Below are positions 1 through 11,189 of a stretch of DNA of 64,000 bases, piece after piece. A program made the translations under genes and the position numbers. This stretch comes from Eucommia ulmoides (lineage: Eukaryota; Streptophyta; Magnoliopsida; Garryales; Eucommiaceae), in NCBI GenBank assembly GCA_016647705.1, contig CM028330.1, forward strand, positions 47,954,397 through 48,018,396, in the 5' to 3' direction. Positions within the stretch are counted from its first letter, which is position 1; each line of letters begins with the position of its first letter. Under the pieces are notes generated by a model. It did not search any database and had not been told where the DNA came from. It worked only from the letters and a program-made list of their open reading frames with translations.

Positions 1-700
1 GTAAAACACATCATGTAATGTTCTAGAATTTCGACATGCAATAATGGTGAACGCTATTCTAGATCTTGTAAACGTGTTAGTACAAGACTCAATAATATAG
101 CTAGACAACAACCAGATTGGATCATCCAGCAACGAAACTCATGACTTAGACCATGAAGGATTAGAATTTTCATATACTTGATTGGGGTCTATTCTCCACT
201 AATGTAGGTTTAGTAGTTCAAAGATATTAGAAGGACTTGGTTCGGTTATGGATTATTTGGCCAAGGGTAATTTGGAATAGAAAATGAGTTAACGTTGTTA
301 ACTTAACGTTACCCAAGGCTCAACGCTTGGCACATTTACTCTCAAACCCCCATAGATAAATTGGAAACAATCCCGAATATGCATTTAAGATCGACGTACT
401 CACTTGTCAAAAAGAAACGGAAAAAAAAAAAACGTATTTACATTTGATTTTTTTTTCTTTTTTTTTTTCAATGAACACACCCCCCAACTTATTTGATTGT
501 TACAATTGAAGGGGTGTGTGAAATACAAACGAAAACCGACAAGTGAGTACTCAAATACCGAACCAATTAGAAGTTCGCCCTAAACCCAACCGCTCACATC
601 AAGTAACATTTACAATTGTTAACTTGATTTACTCAAATGTGCCTTTAAATTCAGCGACTTAGATTTGGAAAAAGATCCACTAGCCATAGTATTAGTTTAT
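1..700. other. AT-rich intergenic DNA, no gene seen
   Basis: No coding potential on either strand. There are A and T runs near 421-470 and two small inverted motifs: ACTCACTTGTC near 396 against its complement near 540, and a CACACCCC / GGGGTGTG pair (about 476-518). These could be the remains of a small foldback element, but no terminal repeats or target duplication could be fixed. Confidence 0.5.
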
Positions 701-1012
701 GTGTTCTGAATTGAATTTGTATTTAGACTTCGATAAAATCAAATTAGATATAGATTTTATAAAGATAGATTCAATAAAGTAATTAAGTAAACAATTAATG
801 AAAAGATTGAGATATAGGATAAATAGAAGAAAAGATAAGACGAGATGCGTCCGCTACCGACATATTTGATACCCTCACCTACAAAAAAATTCATAAGACC
901 TACTCCATTCGCAATTCCATCAATTATTCGTCTATCAAAAAAATGAGTAAATTCAACCAACCCTCGTATTTTTAAGCCTTTATTATTTCATATCCATTTC
1001 CTTTCGAAAAAT
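700..1012 (-). pseudogene. ndhF: Plastid-to-nucleus DNA insertion: 3' end of ndhF
   Basis: On the minus strand, 960 to 757 encodes 67 residues that I recognise as the C-terminus of the chloroplast NADH dehydrogenase-like subunit 5 (NdhF). Key pieces are [24 protein letters not shown] and [13 protein letters not shown]. The reading continues upstream to about 985 (LKIRGLVEF) before it degrades. In plastids NdhF is a membrane subunit of the thylakoid NDH complex and is over 700 residues long, so this is a small piece without promoter or start. It directly abuts a truncated LTR-like repeat at 1022. The family call rests on motif recall and is strong; the exact ends are uncertain. Confidence 0.82.
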
Positions 1013-1021
1013 CAAGACTCG

Positions 1022-1066
1022 TCAGATTGTTGAAAAGGTTCTTCAATAATCTAAGTTAACTATATC

Positions 1067-1107
<41 letters not shown>

Positions 1108-2450
1108 AGAATGGTATGTCTCAATCCATTGGTATGAGTTATTAGAATATCTACAAGGAGACTTACTAATAGTAGTAAGGTGATAGAACATTATCATCAT
1201 TGATATCTAATGTGCTAGTTTTGCTCGAGTCAAAATTGGATATCTGAAGTGTGATTGTATTATATGAATTTTTAGTTTTGAGGTACTACATATTACATGT
1301 ATAGGTTGATTTACTTTAATAATACTAAGTGTTATTCAGAAACCATGAGCCATCAAAGGTATTCATTGTGCATAGTGAGACATATATGTGAATATACGAG
1401 TTTGTAAAAAATAATCTATCACTCTTAGCAAAAAGAGACGTGACTCATGTGATTCAATTTAATATAATTCACCCAAGCCTCTGTCCAAAGCATTGTGATA
1501 ATTGTGATGAGTTTATAATTCTTATCACAAGAAATTATATTATCCATCAAATACATATGATTGGACTAGGAATTTTTGTATTAACTATATCACATTTGTC
1601 TTTTTGGGTACACAGATAGAAAGGTTGTGGAATACACTTATCATACCTAAGGGGTTCTCTTGGTTAAATTCTTGGTAATTGGACATGACTGTGATAGGTA
1701 GGTAGATTTGACTCACGGTTAGAGGAAATGTGTTAAAAGAAGAAAACCATTTTCTTCTAGAAAGGCAAAATTGGAATTGTTTCAATTTTTATTGATTAAT
1801 TGATTAGTACTAATTAATTAATTTGTTAATTTTACCATTCAAATTTTGATATGAACTTACTAGGTCACACACAATAAATAATTAATGTTAGAAGAGTCCT
1901 TAAAAACAAGAATGGGTAGTAATAATGACCTTAAGAAGTTTCGGGGGACCAAAATACAAATATAAAAAAGATGGGGTCTAGGGTTATGAACATTGGACAA
2001 TATTTATAAGGTGGAAGACCCCTTAAGGCCACCCATCTCATAAATTCATCACCCCTAAGAAATATTATTAATAGCTTTTTGGTTTTTGTTTGTGAGATTT
2101 TGTTTAAATCTTACTACCATCTAAATTCAAATCAGAGCTATTTTAGAGTCTTGGGATTAGATCTAATCGTTAGAAATCCTAATAACACTTTTGTTTCGGA
2201 GATCTTCTGTGTGGATATTGTTAAAGGTGAGACATTTGTACCACTTCTGAGAGAATCAAACCTCTAACACCGGTTTTGTTCATGTTCAAACATTCTTGGA
2301 AGAGCAAACTCAAATCGCACCTCAGGACCTACCAACTTTGAGGTTAAAATGCTGGAATAGGTAACAGTTACATCAAATGTGATTTAATATTTTTTGATTT
2401 ATTTTCTTAATGTTAATAACCTTAAGGAATTGGATATTAACTTATGATTT
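1022..2450 (+). repeat. LTR-like dispersed repeat, copy A (5' truncated)
   Basis: This stretch aligns by eye, with small gaps, to about 23052-24440. Shared blocks include the AACAATCTAAG region, GGAGACTTACTAATAGTAG, GTCAAAATTGGA, and the late block TACCAACTTTGAGG (2328 and 24308). In copy B the repeat follows a Copia RNase H tail, so both copies are probably LTRs of that Copia family. Copy A lacks about the first 200 bp present in copy B and instead abuts the ndhF fragment. A poly-T run of about 35 lies at 1071-1106. Confidence 0.65.
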
Positions 2451-4430
2451 ATTTATTTATGTTATATATATTATGCTGTAGAAATTATTGTTTTTAATAT
2501 CTGATCCTTTTAAATCGTATAAGAGCCACCTCCATAATTAACTAAAAATAATTTTTGGTTATGCTTTATGAATTGTTAGATCTTAGGAATATTGATGATA
2601 TATTGATTGCGTGTAAACCTGAAAGAGTTTTTTAGAATTAATTTTATAAAATTGTCTTTTAAAATGATTTTGAAAAATAAGAAATTGAAAAAAATAAGGG
2701 AATAATTTCATGGTTAAAACCACGGTGCTATTGGGAGCCAAGGGATCTAGACGGTAGAGGTGTGGCAACCATTGTCGTGGCCCTTCATGACAACATCCCA
2801 CTATGGGGGCACAACCAGCGTGTGCAAGCAGCGCACCGCTTTCAAGGAACCATGAGTATTGTTATGGTGGCATGAACCACCGCAGTGTCTCGGTGGCATG
2901 GTTGATCGGTAGTGATTCCAACGCGGTGGTTCAATTTTCATTCCTACAAAATTCGAATTGTCTGTGACTTCGTAGATGCTGTAGATTTGGCATTTTAGAT
3001 ATTTCAAAAAAATAGTCAAATATTGACTATGCATATTAATTTGAATTTTAAATTGTGCATGTATTACATTCGGTATCTTTTAAAACTATCTTTGAAAAAA
3101 TCTACCAAATCAAATTTCGTATCTTATTTAAAATTTAAAATTTAAACTTCGTGAATTAAATATTTAATTAATTATTTAAATTTGATAATTATCTAAATTT
3201 ATTTTTTTTAAAATTAAAATTTTATTTAATAGAGAAATATTTTTGAAATTCTAAATATGTAATAAAATTAAAATGTTAACACGTTTATGGAATATTTCTA
3301 TTTTAATATTAAAAGATAATTTTAATAAACATGGAATTTGGATAATTTAACATTTAAATTGATTTCTATTTAAATTATTATGCTATAATTTTTAATACAC
3401 ATAGAGTTTAATTGAATTTGAATTTATATTCTTATATAATAAGAATTAATTTCCTAATATATTTTTTAATACACATAGAGTTTAATTTAATTCAATCCAA
3501 TTTGATTTCTTAATAGAATTACCCAGTTCTTGTATATTTTACATGCGAAGTATTATATATGTTAGTTAAGGGATGATTATGGATTAAAATCATTTGAGTT
3601 ACGTGATTGGTTTGTGGAATAGCCATAACTTTGTAGATTGGTATTTTAAATCTAATCAGGGTTGTAATTAATTTTTTTAGGATCTTAAGGGTTTGCATGC
3701 TTTGTTTCATTTTTATTTTTGTTGCATTGATCCCTTTATGGATACCCATTTCTCCCTTTGAAATGTATCACATTTATTATTATTATTACTTTTGATAAGA
3801 TGAAGGAGAGATCCAACAATCATGGGAAAAATGAGAAGCCAAATTTGGAGCATGAAGCGATAGGCCAAAAAGGAGGCACATTTGATGTGTTGTATTCAAT
3901 TTATATAATTACACAACTAAATTAAATCTAAATATTTGTCCTAATGGATTGAGCTGAATCGACCTGCAAGTCCATAATCATCATCGCCCCTTTATAGCTT
4001 GTAGGGCAATATATTTTATGGTTCTTTATTTTGGCTCAATTAGCATGCATGTATGGGGCATTTATTTATTTTGTTATATATATATGATGCATGTGAAATA
4101 AACTAAATAAATTAAAATATGAGATCTAAATGAATATCCCTCAAAACAAATATTAAGTTGTAAGCGAGAACATATGAGATATGAGTCTTCTTAGTCTTCT
4201 ACTATGGCTATTTATTCGGGTAGGGGTTCCACAAGTCTGAAGTCAGTACTTAGCTAGTAGGGTAGTACCATGTCCTGGAAATCAAGCTCACGACTATGCT
4301 ATCTTTATTTATAACATATTCTCAGCTGACAGATGGGTTATGATCAAACTAGAGACCAAACCTAAATTGAATATTACACAAAAGATAAGAGGCAAAAATT
4401 GCCTATTCTTGGGAGCGGTAGTTCCTTAGT
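2451..4430. other. AT-rich DNA, no gene identified
   Basis: Mostly very AT-rich sequence. A GC-richer patch at 2705-2945 reads openly on the minus strand for about 75 residues at a time, but I recognise no protein in it. A short duplicated phrase (ACACATAGAGTTTAATT) occurs at 3398 and 3471. The last few hundred bases may belong to the Copia LTR whose 3' part is at 5878-6170, interrupted by the solo LTR described next. Confidence 0.4.
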
Positions 4431-4435
4431 TGACG

Positions 4436-5872
4436 TGTAACGACCCGGCTTCCTAAGGTCGTCCCTAGGTTTCTCCTCTTGGAGAATTAACGTCAAAATT
4501 GAATAATCAACATTTTTCTTAATGTAAAAGTCTGAGAAATTTTACAATGTGGCATCGATGATTATATTCAATTTATCGAGTCAATTTTTTAACACAGTAA
4601 ATATTAGGTACAATTATTTTTAAATTCAAACGCCACGTGATTTCTCCTATAGAGAATTCTACCCCAAATATTTCACCATTTATAAATAAATTAGTATTAC
4701 AAATAATTCCACTTTGATACATTTTTTTACTAATTATATAATAGTTTAATACCACGTTATTAAGTGTAATCGTTTAATTATTATACAACTGTCCCATACT
4801 GAAATTCTGAGAAATTTTACTATTAAGTGAATTCCGATTTTGTAAACCCAGATAGTTATATACAATTGTCCCATTACAATTTTTTTTTATTCCATTACAT
4901 AATAATTAAATTTGTATTCTGAATACATCCTAAAATAATTTGATTATTAAATTTGTAACAATTGATAGTGGTTACGTAATGGAATTCCTGTAACTATTCT
5001 AATACAAATTTGTATGGAATGATGTGTATTCACCAAACTGTACAAAGTTTCAATAATAATTATTATTGTTTCAAAAATACAAATTTGACTATCAAGTGAT
5101 GTATTTTCATAAAATGACGAAATATTTGAAAGAAAATCTAATAATAATTATAATTATCGATTCAATTTTACAACGGTATATAATAAATACAACTATTACA
5201 AATTAAATATAAATCCGAATAAAATTTTTGTCGCCATTATAATCTCACCGACCCTACAATCAAAACTGTAGAGTTGAGAGTCAACGCTCAGTAGAATTTC
5301 AACCCCTCTAATAGGTGCATTTAATTAATATAACAAATAAGAATATAAACATGTATCACACATAGTTTTCACATAATCATAATTATTTCATATAATTTAA
5401 CAGTTAAAATTCAACAACAATAATAACATAAATCACACAATAGATAAATTAAATACATATATATTAAAAGATTTAGAAAATCTACCTGAAATCCGATGCA
5501 AAATTCAAACCGGAATATTTTTCTCGCTCAAAAACCATTAATATAGTAACTTCCGATATATATATATATATATATTAATGGTTGTATTTGTTTTCCTTCT
5601 TTCTGAAGGATATTATTTCAACAATTAATTAATTAATTTTCACAATGTCTTCCTTAAAATAAAATAAAAATATTAACTATATCCTAAAATTCTTAAAAGT
5701 AAATTTTAAATAACATAATAATCTCAAAACTTTTAAACGTTAATTTAAAATTAACACTCAATCCGCCAAAAATTATCAAATATTATTTATATCATAATTT
5801 TATAAAATAATCTCAAAAATATTAAACTTATAAAATAATATTTTAAAAAATACAAATTTTCAGGGTATTACA
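4436..5872 (-). mobile_element. Solo LTR of a Ty3/Gypsy element (reverse orientation)
   Basis: The element begins TGTAACGACCCGG and ends GGGTATTACA, so read on the minus strand it is TGTAATACCC...GTTACA. Flanking 5-mers TGACG (4431-4435) and TGACT (5873-5877) fit a target duplication with one mismatch. It is homologous to the LTR at 50055-52071: compare CCGACCCTACAAT, GCTCAGTAGAA and GTGCATTTAATTAATAT (5250-5330 and 50570-50655). No internal domain is present, which is what recombination between two LTRs leaves. Confidence 0.75.
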
Positions 5873-5877
5873 TGACT

Positions 5878-6240
5878 GGTGGGCACAAATGATGGGAAGG
5901 GATTATTGAATTTCCACTAGGAACATTTGGAACGTAACATTTTTCTCTAGAGGATGGTGATATTCGAAAAATTTAGTGGGGAATACCTTTAACTTTATTA
6001 ATATATGTACATGGATCTTAACCTACTAGGTTAAACCCCAAGCGTATTAGGGTTTCACCTATCCCTGTCTATATATAGAAAATTTTGTAGATCTCTATCA
6101 ATATACCTTTCACACATAAATACAATCATCTCATATTCACTCAATATTTTGCCTCTCAATTGTTCCAACATGGTATTAAAAGCCAAATATTTTTGGCCTT
6201 GTGTCTATTGAAATCTCGGAATCCCAAAATCAACTTTTTC
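5878..6240 (+). mobile_element. 3' part of another Copia LTR plus primer-binding site
   Basis: A TATA-like TCTATATATAG lies at about 6069, followed about 100 bp later by TTCCAACA and then TGGTATTAAAAGCC (6171-6184), a degraded tRNA-Met primer-binding site (canonical TGGTATCAGAGC). This is the U3-R-U5 to PBS order of a 5' LTR. About 70 bp after the PBS the sequence switches abruptly to a different LTR family at 6240. The solo Gypsy LTR upstream probably inserted into this LTR. Confidence 0.55.
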
Positions 6241-7381
6241 GATATTAAGAACTATTAGTTCCTATGCTTTTCTAAGAGCTATCATTCTACTGATATTTTT
6301 TTAGGAGATTTTGTGCTGAAATTCTTGATCTAAGGCGCCGATTGATTTGGCATCACCTACTTGAGCTATCTTACAATTCAATTTTCATTCTTCGGTGTTT
6401 TCCTGGTGAGATCGTTCCAAGATATTGTTTTTAATTTTGACTTCCTATTATTATTTATTGATTATATTTAAGATCGTTAGAAAATTATTTTCAAACTTAA
6501 GAGCATAAAAATCTCTTTAAAACGATTTTGTGTGTTTATCTTTATTTGATTTAATTTGTGCTAACCACACTTATTTATTAATCAGATATTAATTTGCCTC
6601 ATATTGAATTTATCACATAGTAAACTTTGGGGTATTAATTGAGTATAACAGTATTGAGGTCGTAAAAGCTCATTGCGGGAATAAACTCATTATTTTTTAT
6701 TTTTTGTGAATTTGAGCGGACTAGATACAATTGGGTCAGTGTCTAATCAGGGTAGCTAGGTTTCAATCTTTTTTAATAAAAAATATTGAGGTTTAATCTT
6801 TGTGCTAAGTATAAAAAGGTTAGGTTATTCTTTCTTTTCCTTGAAAAGAACTAGGTTTTGATTCTTTCTGAAATTGAATTAATATTGAGTGAATTGTAAA
6901 AGTTTAATCCTTATTTGGGAGAAGGATACCTGTGAGAGTTGTGATCTTGTGATTTTTCCTATAATAAAATTAGGTTAGTCTTTAATTTGGTAAAAAGATA
7001 AAGTTCTTCCTTAACCTAGGAAAAGAAAAATTGTAAAGGTTGATTCTAAGCTTGGAAAAAGAATTGTTATAAGGGTTTGGTTCCTACCATTAAAAAAAAA
7101 TAGGGGTTTAGAAGATGCGAATCTTCGTGGAGGTCAGGGGACTAGATTAGGCAAGGCTAACTTACTGAATCAGGATATATCTTGGTGTGCTCCATTGTTA
7201 TTATTCCTTACATTTTGTTTGGGTGTGCACCTAGTTATAAATACTTATCCGCTGCGTAATAAAGATAATAATTAATTTTGAAAAAATTGATTAGTTGATA
7301 ATCAAGTGTTGAAAGATTTATTTGTTTGAATTTTTTTAACTACCCAATTCACACCCTCTTGTGTAGCTCACTGGGCCAATA
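6240..7381 (+). mobile_element. Long-LTR Copia family: LTR 1 (5' truncated)
   Basis: Homologous to the second halves of the LTRs at 13944-16293 and 20077-22410; the match begins at the GATATTAAGAACTATTAG phrase. It ends ACTGGGCCAATA at 7381, followed by a degraded tRNA-Met PBS (TTGGTATTAGAG). About 1.2 kb of the 5' part is missing where it joins foreign DNA at 6240. A short gag start lies about 60 bp downstream. Confidence 0.8.
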
Positions 7382-7442
7382 ATTGGTATTAGAGATGGTT
7401 TAGTTCGATTGGCTTAAAACACTAGCTAAGAAAGATCACTAC

Positions 7443-10400
7443 ATGGCACACCTAATAGGCACACTAGGTGAGGGGCAATTTACATACCGTCTACCTTTGT
7501 TTGCAGGTGAAAACTATTCATTCTAGAAGGATAGAATGGTTGCTTTTCTTTAGGCCACTAATTATGATGTGTGGCTAGCTATTGAGGACGGTCCATTCAT
7601 TCCTAAGGAGAATGGAGTACAGAAGAAGAAAAGGTAACTGACCATTTCTGACAAACATAAACTTTCTATTAATTCTGAAGCTATTAATATTATGTTTTAT
7701 TCTTTAGAATATAACAAATATACCAGGGTTTCAAGCTGTGGATTAGCAAAAGAACAGTGGGACAAGTTTCAAATCACCTACGAAGGGACAAATCAAGTGA
7801 AACACTCTAAGATTAATGCCTTAGTTCGTCAATTCAAACTATTCAGAATGGGAGAAGTTGAATCTATTCAAGATATTTGTTGATCCTAAGATTTTGATGA
7901 ACAACTAAGTGTTAATGTTTTGGTGGAACTAATAGTTTAATCGAGTGTTTCAGTTATTTAAGTTCCAGTGATGAAGACGCAAATTAAATGGATGCAAAAT
8001 GGTGATGTCGAAGATGATGAATAATTAAGAGTTTGAAGATATTAGAGAAAATAACTCAGGTGAATTTCAACTCTTAATATCCCAATTAGGAACACACACA
8101 CGGCACAAAAAGTTTGTATTGTTTATGTGTGTTTTGATTAAGTGAATTTATTTGCTCTAATATGTTATTTGAAAAGAAACATTTCTAATTGACTAAAATG
8201 GAATTTAAGAAGTTAGTGGAGCTAATTTAGAAAAGAAAATGGTTAAAGGGGCGAAAACGTAAAAATGAAAGAGTTAAAAACGAGTTCAGAAAAGAGATCC
8301 AGCAGACATAAGTCGACTGGTAGGTCGACCGGACCAAGCAGCATAAACAACCTGTATCTCTAAGTCGACAGGCAGGTCGACCAGTGAGGAGAAAAACTCT
8401 TTATATCTCTAAGTCGACAGGTAGGTCGATCGGTGAAGGTAAACTGAACCCTCTGAATCTCCAAGTCGACAAGTAGGTCGACCGATGAACGCAGCAGCTT
8501 TGATCTTGAATCCAGCAGTAGACTGGTCAGTCAACTTAGGGAGTTGTTTCAGGATACTGTGGATTCTGAAATTATATAAAAAATTAGTCATTTTTTGTTA
8601 GGATTTGAGAGAGATTTCGGGGATATTATTATATTTAAGATATTCTTCACCTAATTTTTAAATCCTATTGATTTGGTTCATTAATTTTTAATGCTTGTCA
8701 ATTTGGTACATAAAATTGATTCTATTTTAATTAATTGAGATTAAGAAATATTTGGGGACTTAATTGAAACATTTAAAAGTCATTATTAAGTGAATTGAAC
8801 CAAAATGAAGTCATAATGATATAAGGGGTCTAAGAGAGCATTTAAATGTCATGATAAGTAGGAACTAGCCGTTAGAAGATTGATTTCATTATCCTATATA
8901 AAGACCTGCGTTTTTCATATATAAAGACTAATCATCAATCAATATCAAGAGAGAAAAACGAGTTAAGATCATTTTGTGAGCTTTTATAAGAGTTATTATT
9001 CTGAGATATTGCGTGAGCTATTTTGAGAAGCGATCTTGAAGATCAATTGCTATTAATCTTTGCTACTACCGGATTTGAAATTACATCGTTTTAATTATTC
9101 TTTCTGTGGATTACGGGTGAGATCTTTCCAATTATATTCTATTATTGTATTACTTGTTTATCTTTTGGAAATTGATCTTAGAAATTGTTTTTGATTTTTA
9201 TTGAAGAAATTTCTTATAAACAATTTCTTGAATCTGATTACGTGCTCAATTATTTGCTACTCATATCTTGTTTAAAATAAGATTTTCAATGTCACATTTT
9301 TCTATCACTAGATTTGGTATATTAATCGAGTAATTATTATTCTAGGGTGGTAGAAGCTCTGAGTGAGATTTTTTGCTTATCAATTTATATTGGTGAGTAG
9401 TGTAACGAGTTAAATACTGTTGGGGGTATTTAATTAGGGGTAGCCGGTTTTCAGTCTCTTCTTATAAAGAGATTGAGGTAGTGATTCTTCCTGGATATAA
9501 TTGTATTTTTTAGTGAAATTTGTAACGGTTCAATCCTTACCGAGTAAAAGGATATTTGGAGGGATTGGTGAGGTTTTGATTCTTTAGCCTTAGTGTTAAA
9601 AAGAATTAAGTTATTCTTTAACCTGTAAAAATTAGAGGTTTTTTCTTAGCCTGAGAAAAGGATATTGTAAAGGTTGATTCTGAGCCTGTAAAAGAATTGG
9701 TGTGAGGGTTTAGTTCCTACCTTTAAAGAGATCTTGAGTATTAGTGGGTGCGAATCTCTGTGGGGCTCGGAGGACTGTATTAGCCAATAGCAGTTTAGTG
9801 AATCAGGATATATCTTGGAATGCTACAATATTTACTTTGTTTAGTTTTACTGTTTGGTGTGCACTTAGTTGATTATTTAATTCTACTGTAATATAAAGAT
9901 AATAATTAATTTAGAATTAAAATTAATTATTTGATTTATTAAAGTTTTATTCTGATAAATTTTTAATTACCCAATTCACCCCCTCTCTTGGGTATTCCAC
10001 TGGGCCAATAATATGTACACAAGATTCAAGAATATTTGCAATAATCTTAGTCAGCTCAGAAAGCTCTATACTATGGAGGATAAAGTGCGAAAGATTTTGA
10101 GATCATTGACTAAAGTATGGGAGCCGAAAGTAATTACAATAGAAGAAGCTAAAGGTCTTATAGTCTATGCTATTAATGAGCTCATCGGTAACCTAATGAC
10201 TCATGAGACATCTATACGAGGATATGAGGACGAAATGGAAAATATCAAAGAGAAGTCCTTGGCATTGAAAGTTCAGAAAAATGAAAAAGAGGATGACGGT
10301 GATGATATCAGACTTGACAACGAACAAGAAAAGGATATGGCACTTCTCACAAAGAATTTTAGAAGAATGACTTAACAAACATTCTAGGGAAAGAAAAATT

Positions 10401-10932
10401 TCAACATGAGCAAGAAATTTTCAACATGAGCAATGTCGAATGCTTCAACTATCACAAGACTAGATACTTCTAATCTGAATATCCCAAGCCAAATAAAGAG
10501 AAAGAGAAGAAGAGAAAGGAGAATAAGAATGTAAATAAAAGTAAGAAGAAATCGATTAAATGCATCTGGGAAGACTCTAAGTCAAGTAGCTCGAAAAATA
10601 TGGGAAGTGATGATTTATCCATGCGCGCTTTGATGGCCATTGGAGATGAGGTACCAAAATATTCTAGTTCTTGTCCTTTAGATTTTAATGATTTATTTGA
10701 TGTTTATCAAGAACTAACACATGATTATAAAAATCAGTGTTCTCAAATTAATGCCCTACAAAGTACAATTAACACACTTAATAAGCAAATGTTGAAATTT
10801 GAATCTGAAAACATTGAATTGAAATCCAATATATTGGATTTATATTCGATTGTTCTCAAAGTCACACGTGGTGAGAATAATTTAAAAATGGTTTGGATAG
10901 TTCATGAGGTATGTTTGATAAAGCTAGTATAG
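7443..10932 (+). pseudogene. Copia gag pseudogene (body 1), interrupted by a solo LTR
   Basis: Gag starts at ATG 7443 (MAHLIGTLGEG). A TAG replaces a Trp codon near 7524 and further stops follow. The clean stretch 7692-7877 (YTRVSSCGLAKEQWD...GEVESIQDI) is cut by an inserted LTR and resumes at 10014 with YTRFKNICNNLSQLRK. A CCHC zinc knuckle near 10432 survives only in part (VECFNYHKT, several ligands changed). It is followed by a Lys-rich stretch and, from 10600, a coiled-coil-like stretch (NALQSTINTLNKQ). In a live element gag forms the virus-like particle that packages the RNA. The matching, less broken copy is at 16352-17700. Confidence 0.8.
7878..10010 (+). mobile_element. Solo LTR of the same Copia family inserted in gag
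   Basis: It runs from TGTTGATCC to GGGCCAATA (2133 bp) and is flanked by ATATT (7873-7877) and ATATG (10011-10015), a 5-bp target duplication with one mismatch. Removing it rejoins the gag frame: ...ESIQDI joins YTRFKN, as in the uninterrupted copy near 16775. Its U3 carries short repeats built on GTCGAC and GGTCGACC (8310-8540), a variant of the GGTCAACCG repeats in LTR 2 and LTR 3. The conserved AGGATATATCTTGG phrase of the family is at about 9804. Confidence 0.85.
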
Positions 10933-11189
10933 GGTTTCAGAAAAATCTTAACAAAAGAGGTTTCATAAATTCTTTTCTGAAATCAATGATCTTGTTAGCT
11001 GTTATAAATATAATATTGTGGGGAATACTATTAGTAGATTTTTTCTAAATTATCTAAATGCAGACAAGTTTAGGTTCCTAAAGGAAGTAAAACTATCCCG
11101 ACCAACAAGATCAAACCCATATAAATTGGGTACCACTTAGGAACATAGTGAGGTGCTTCTTCTAGGTTACTCTAAAAGAATCAATAGGA

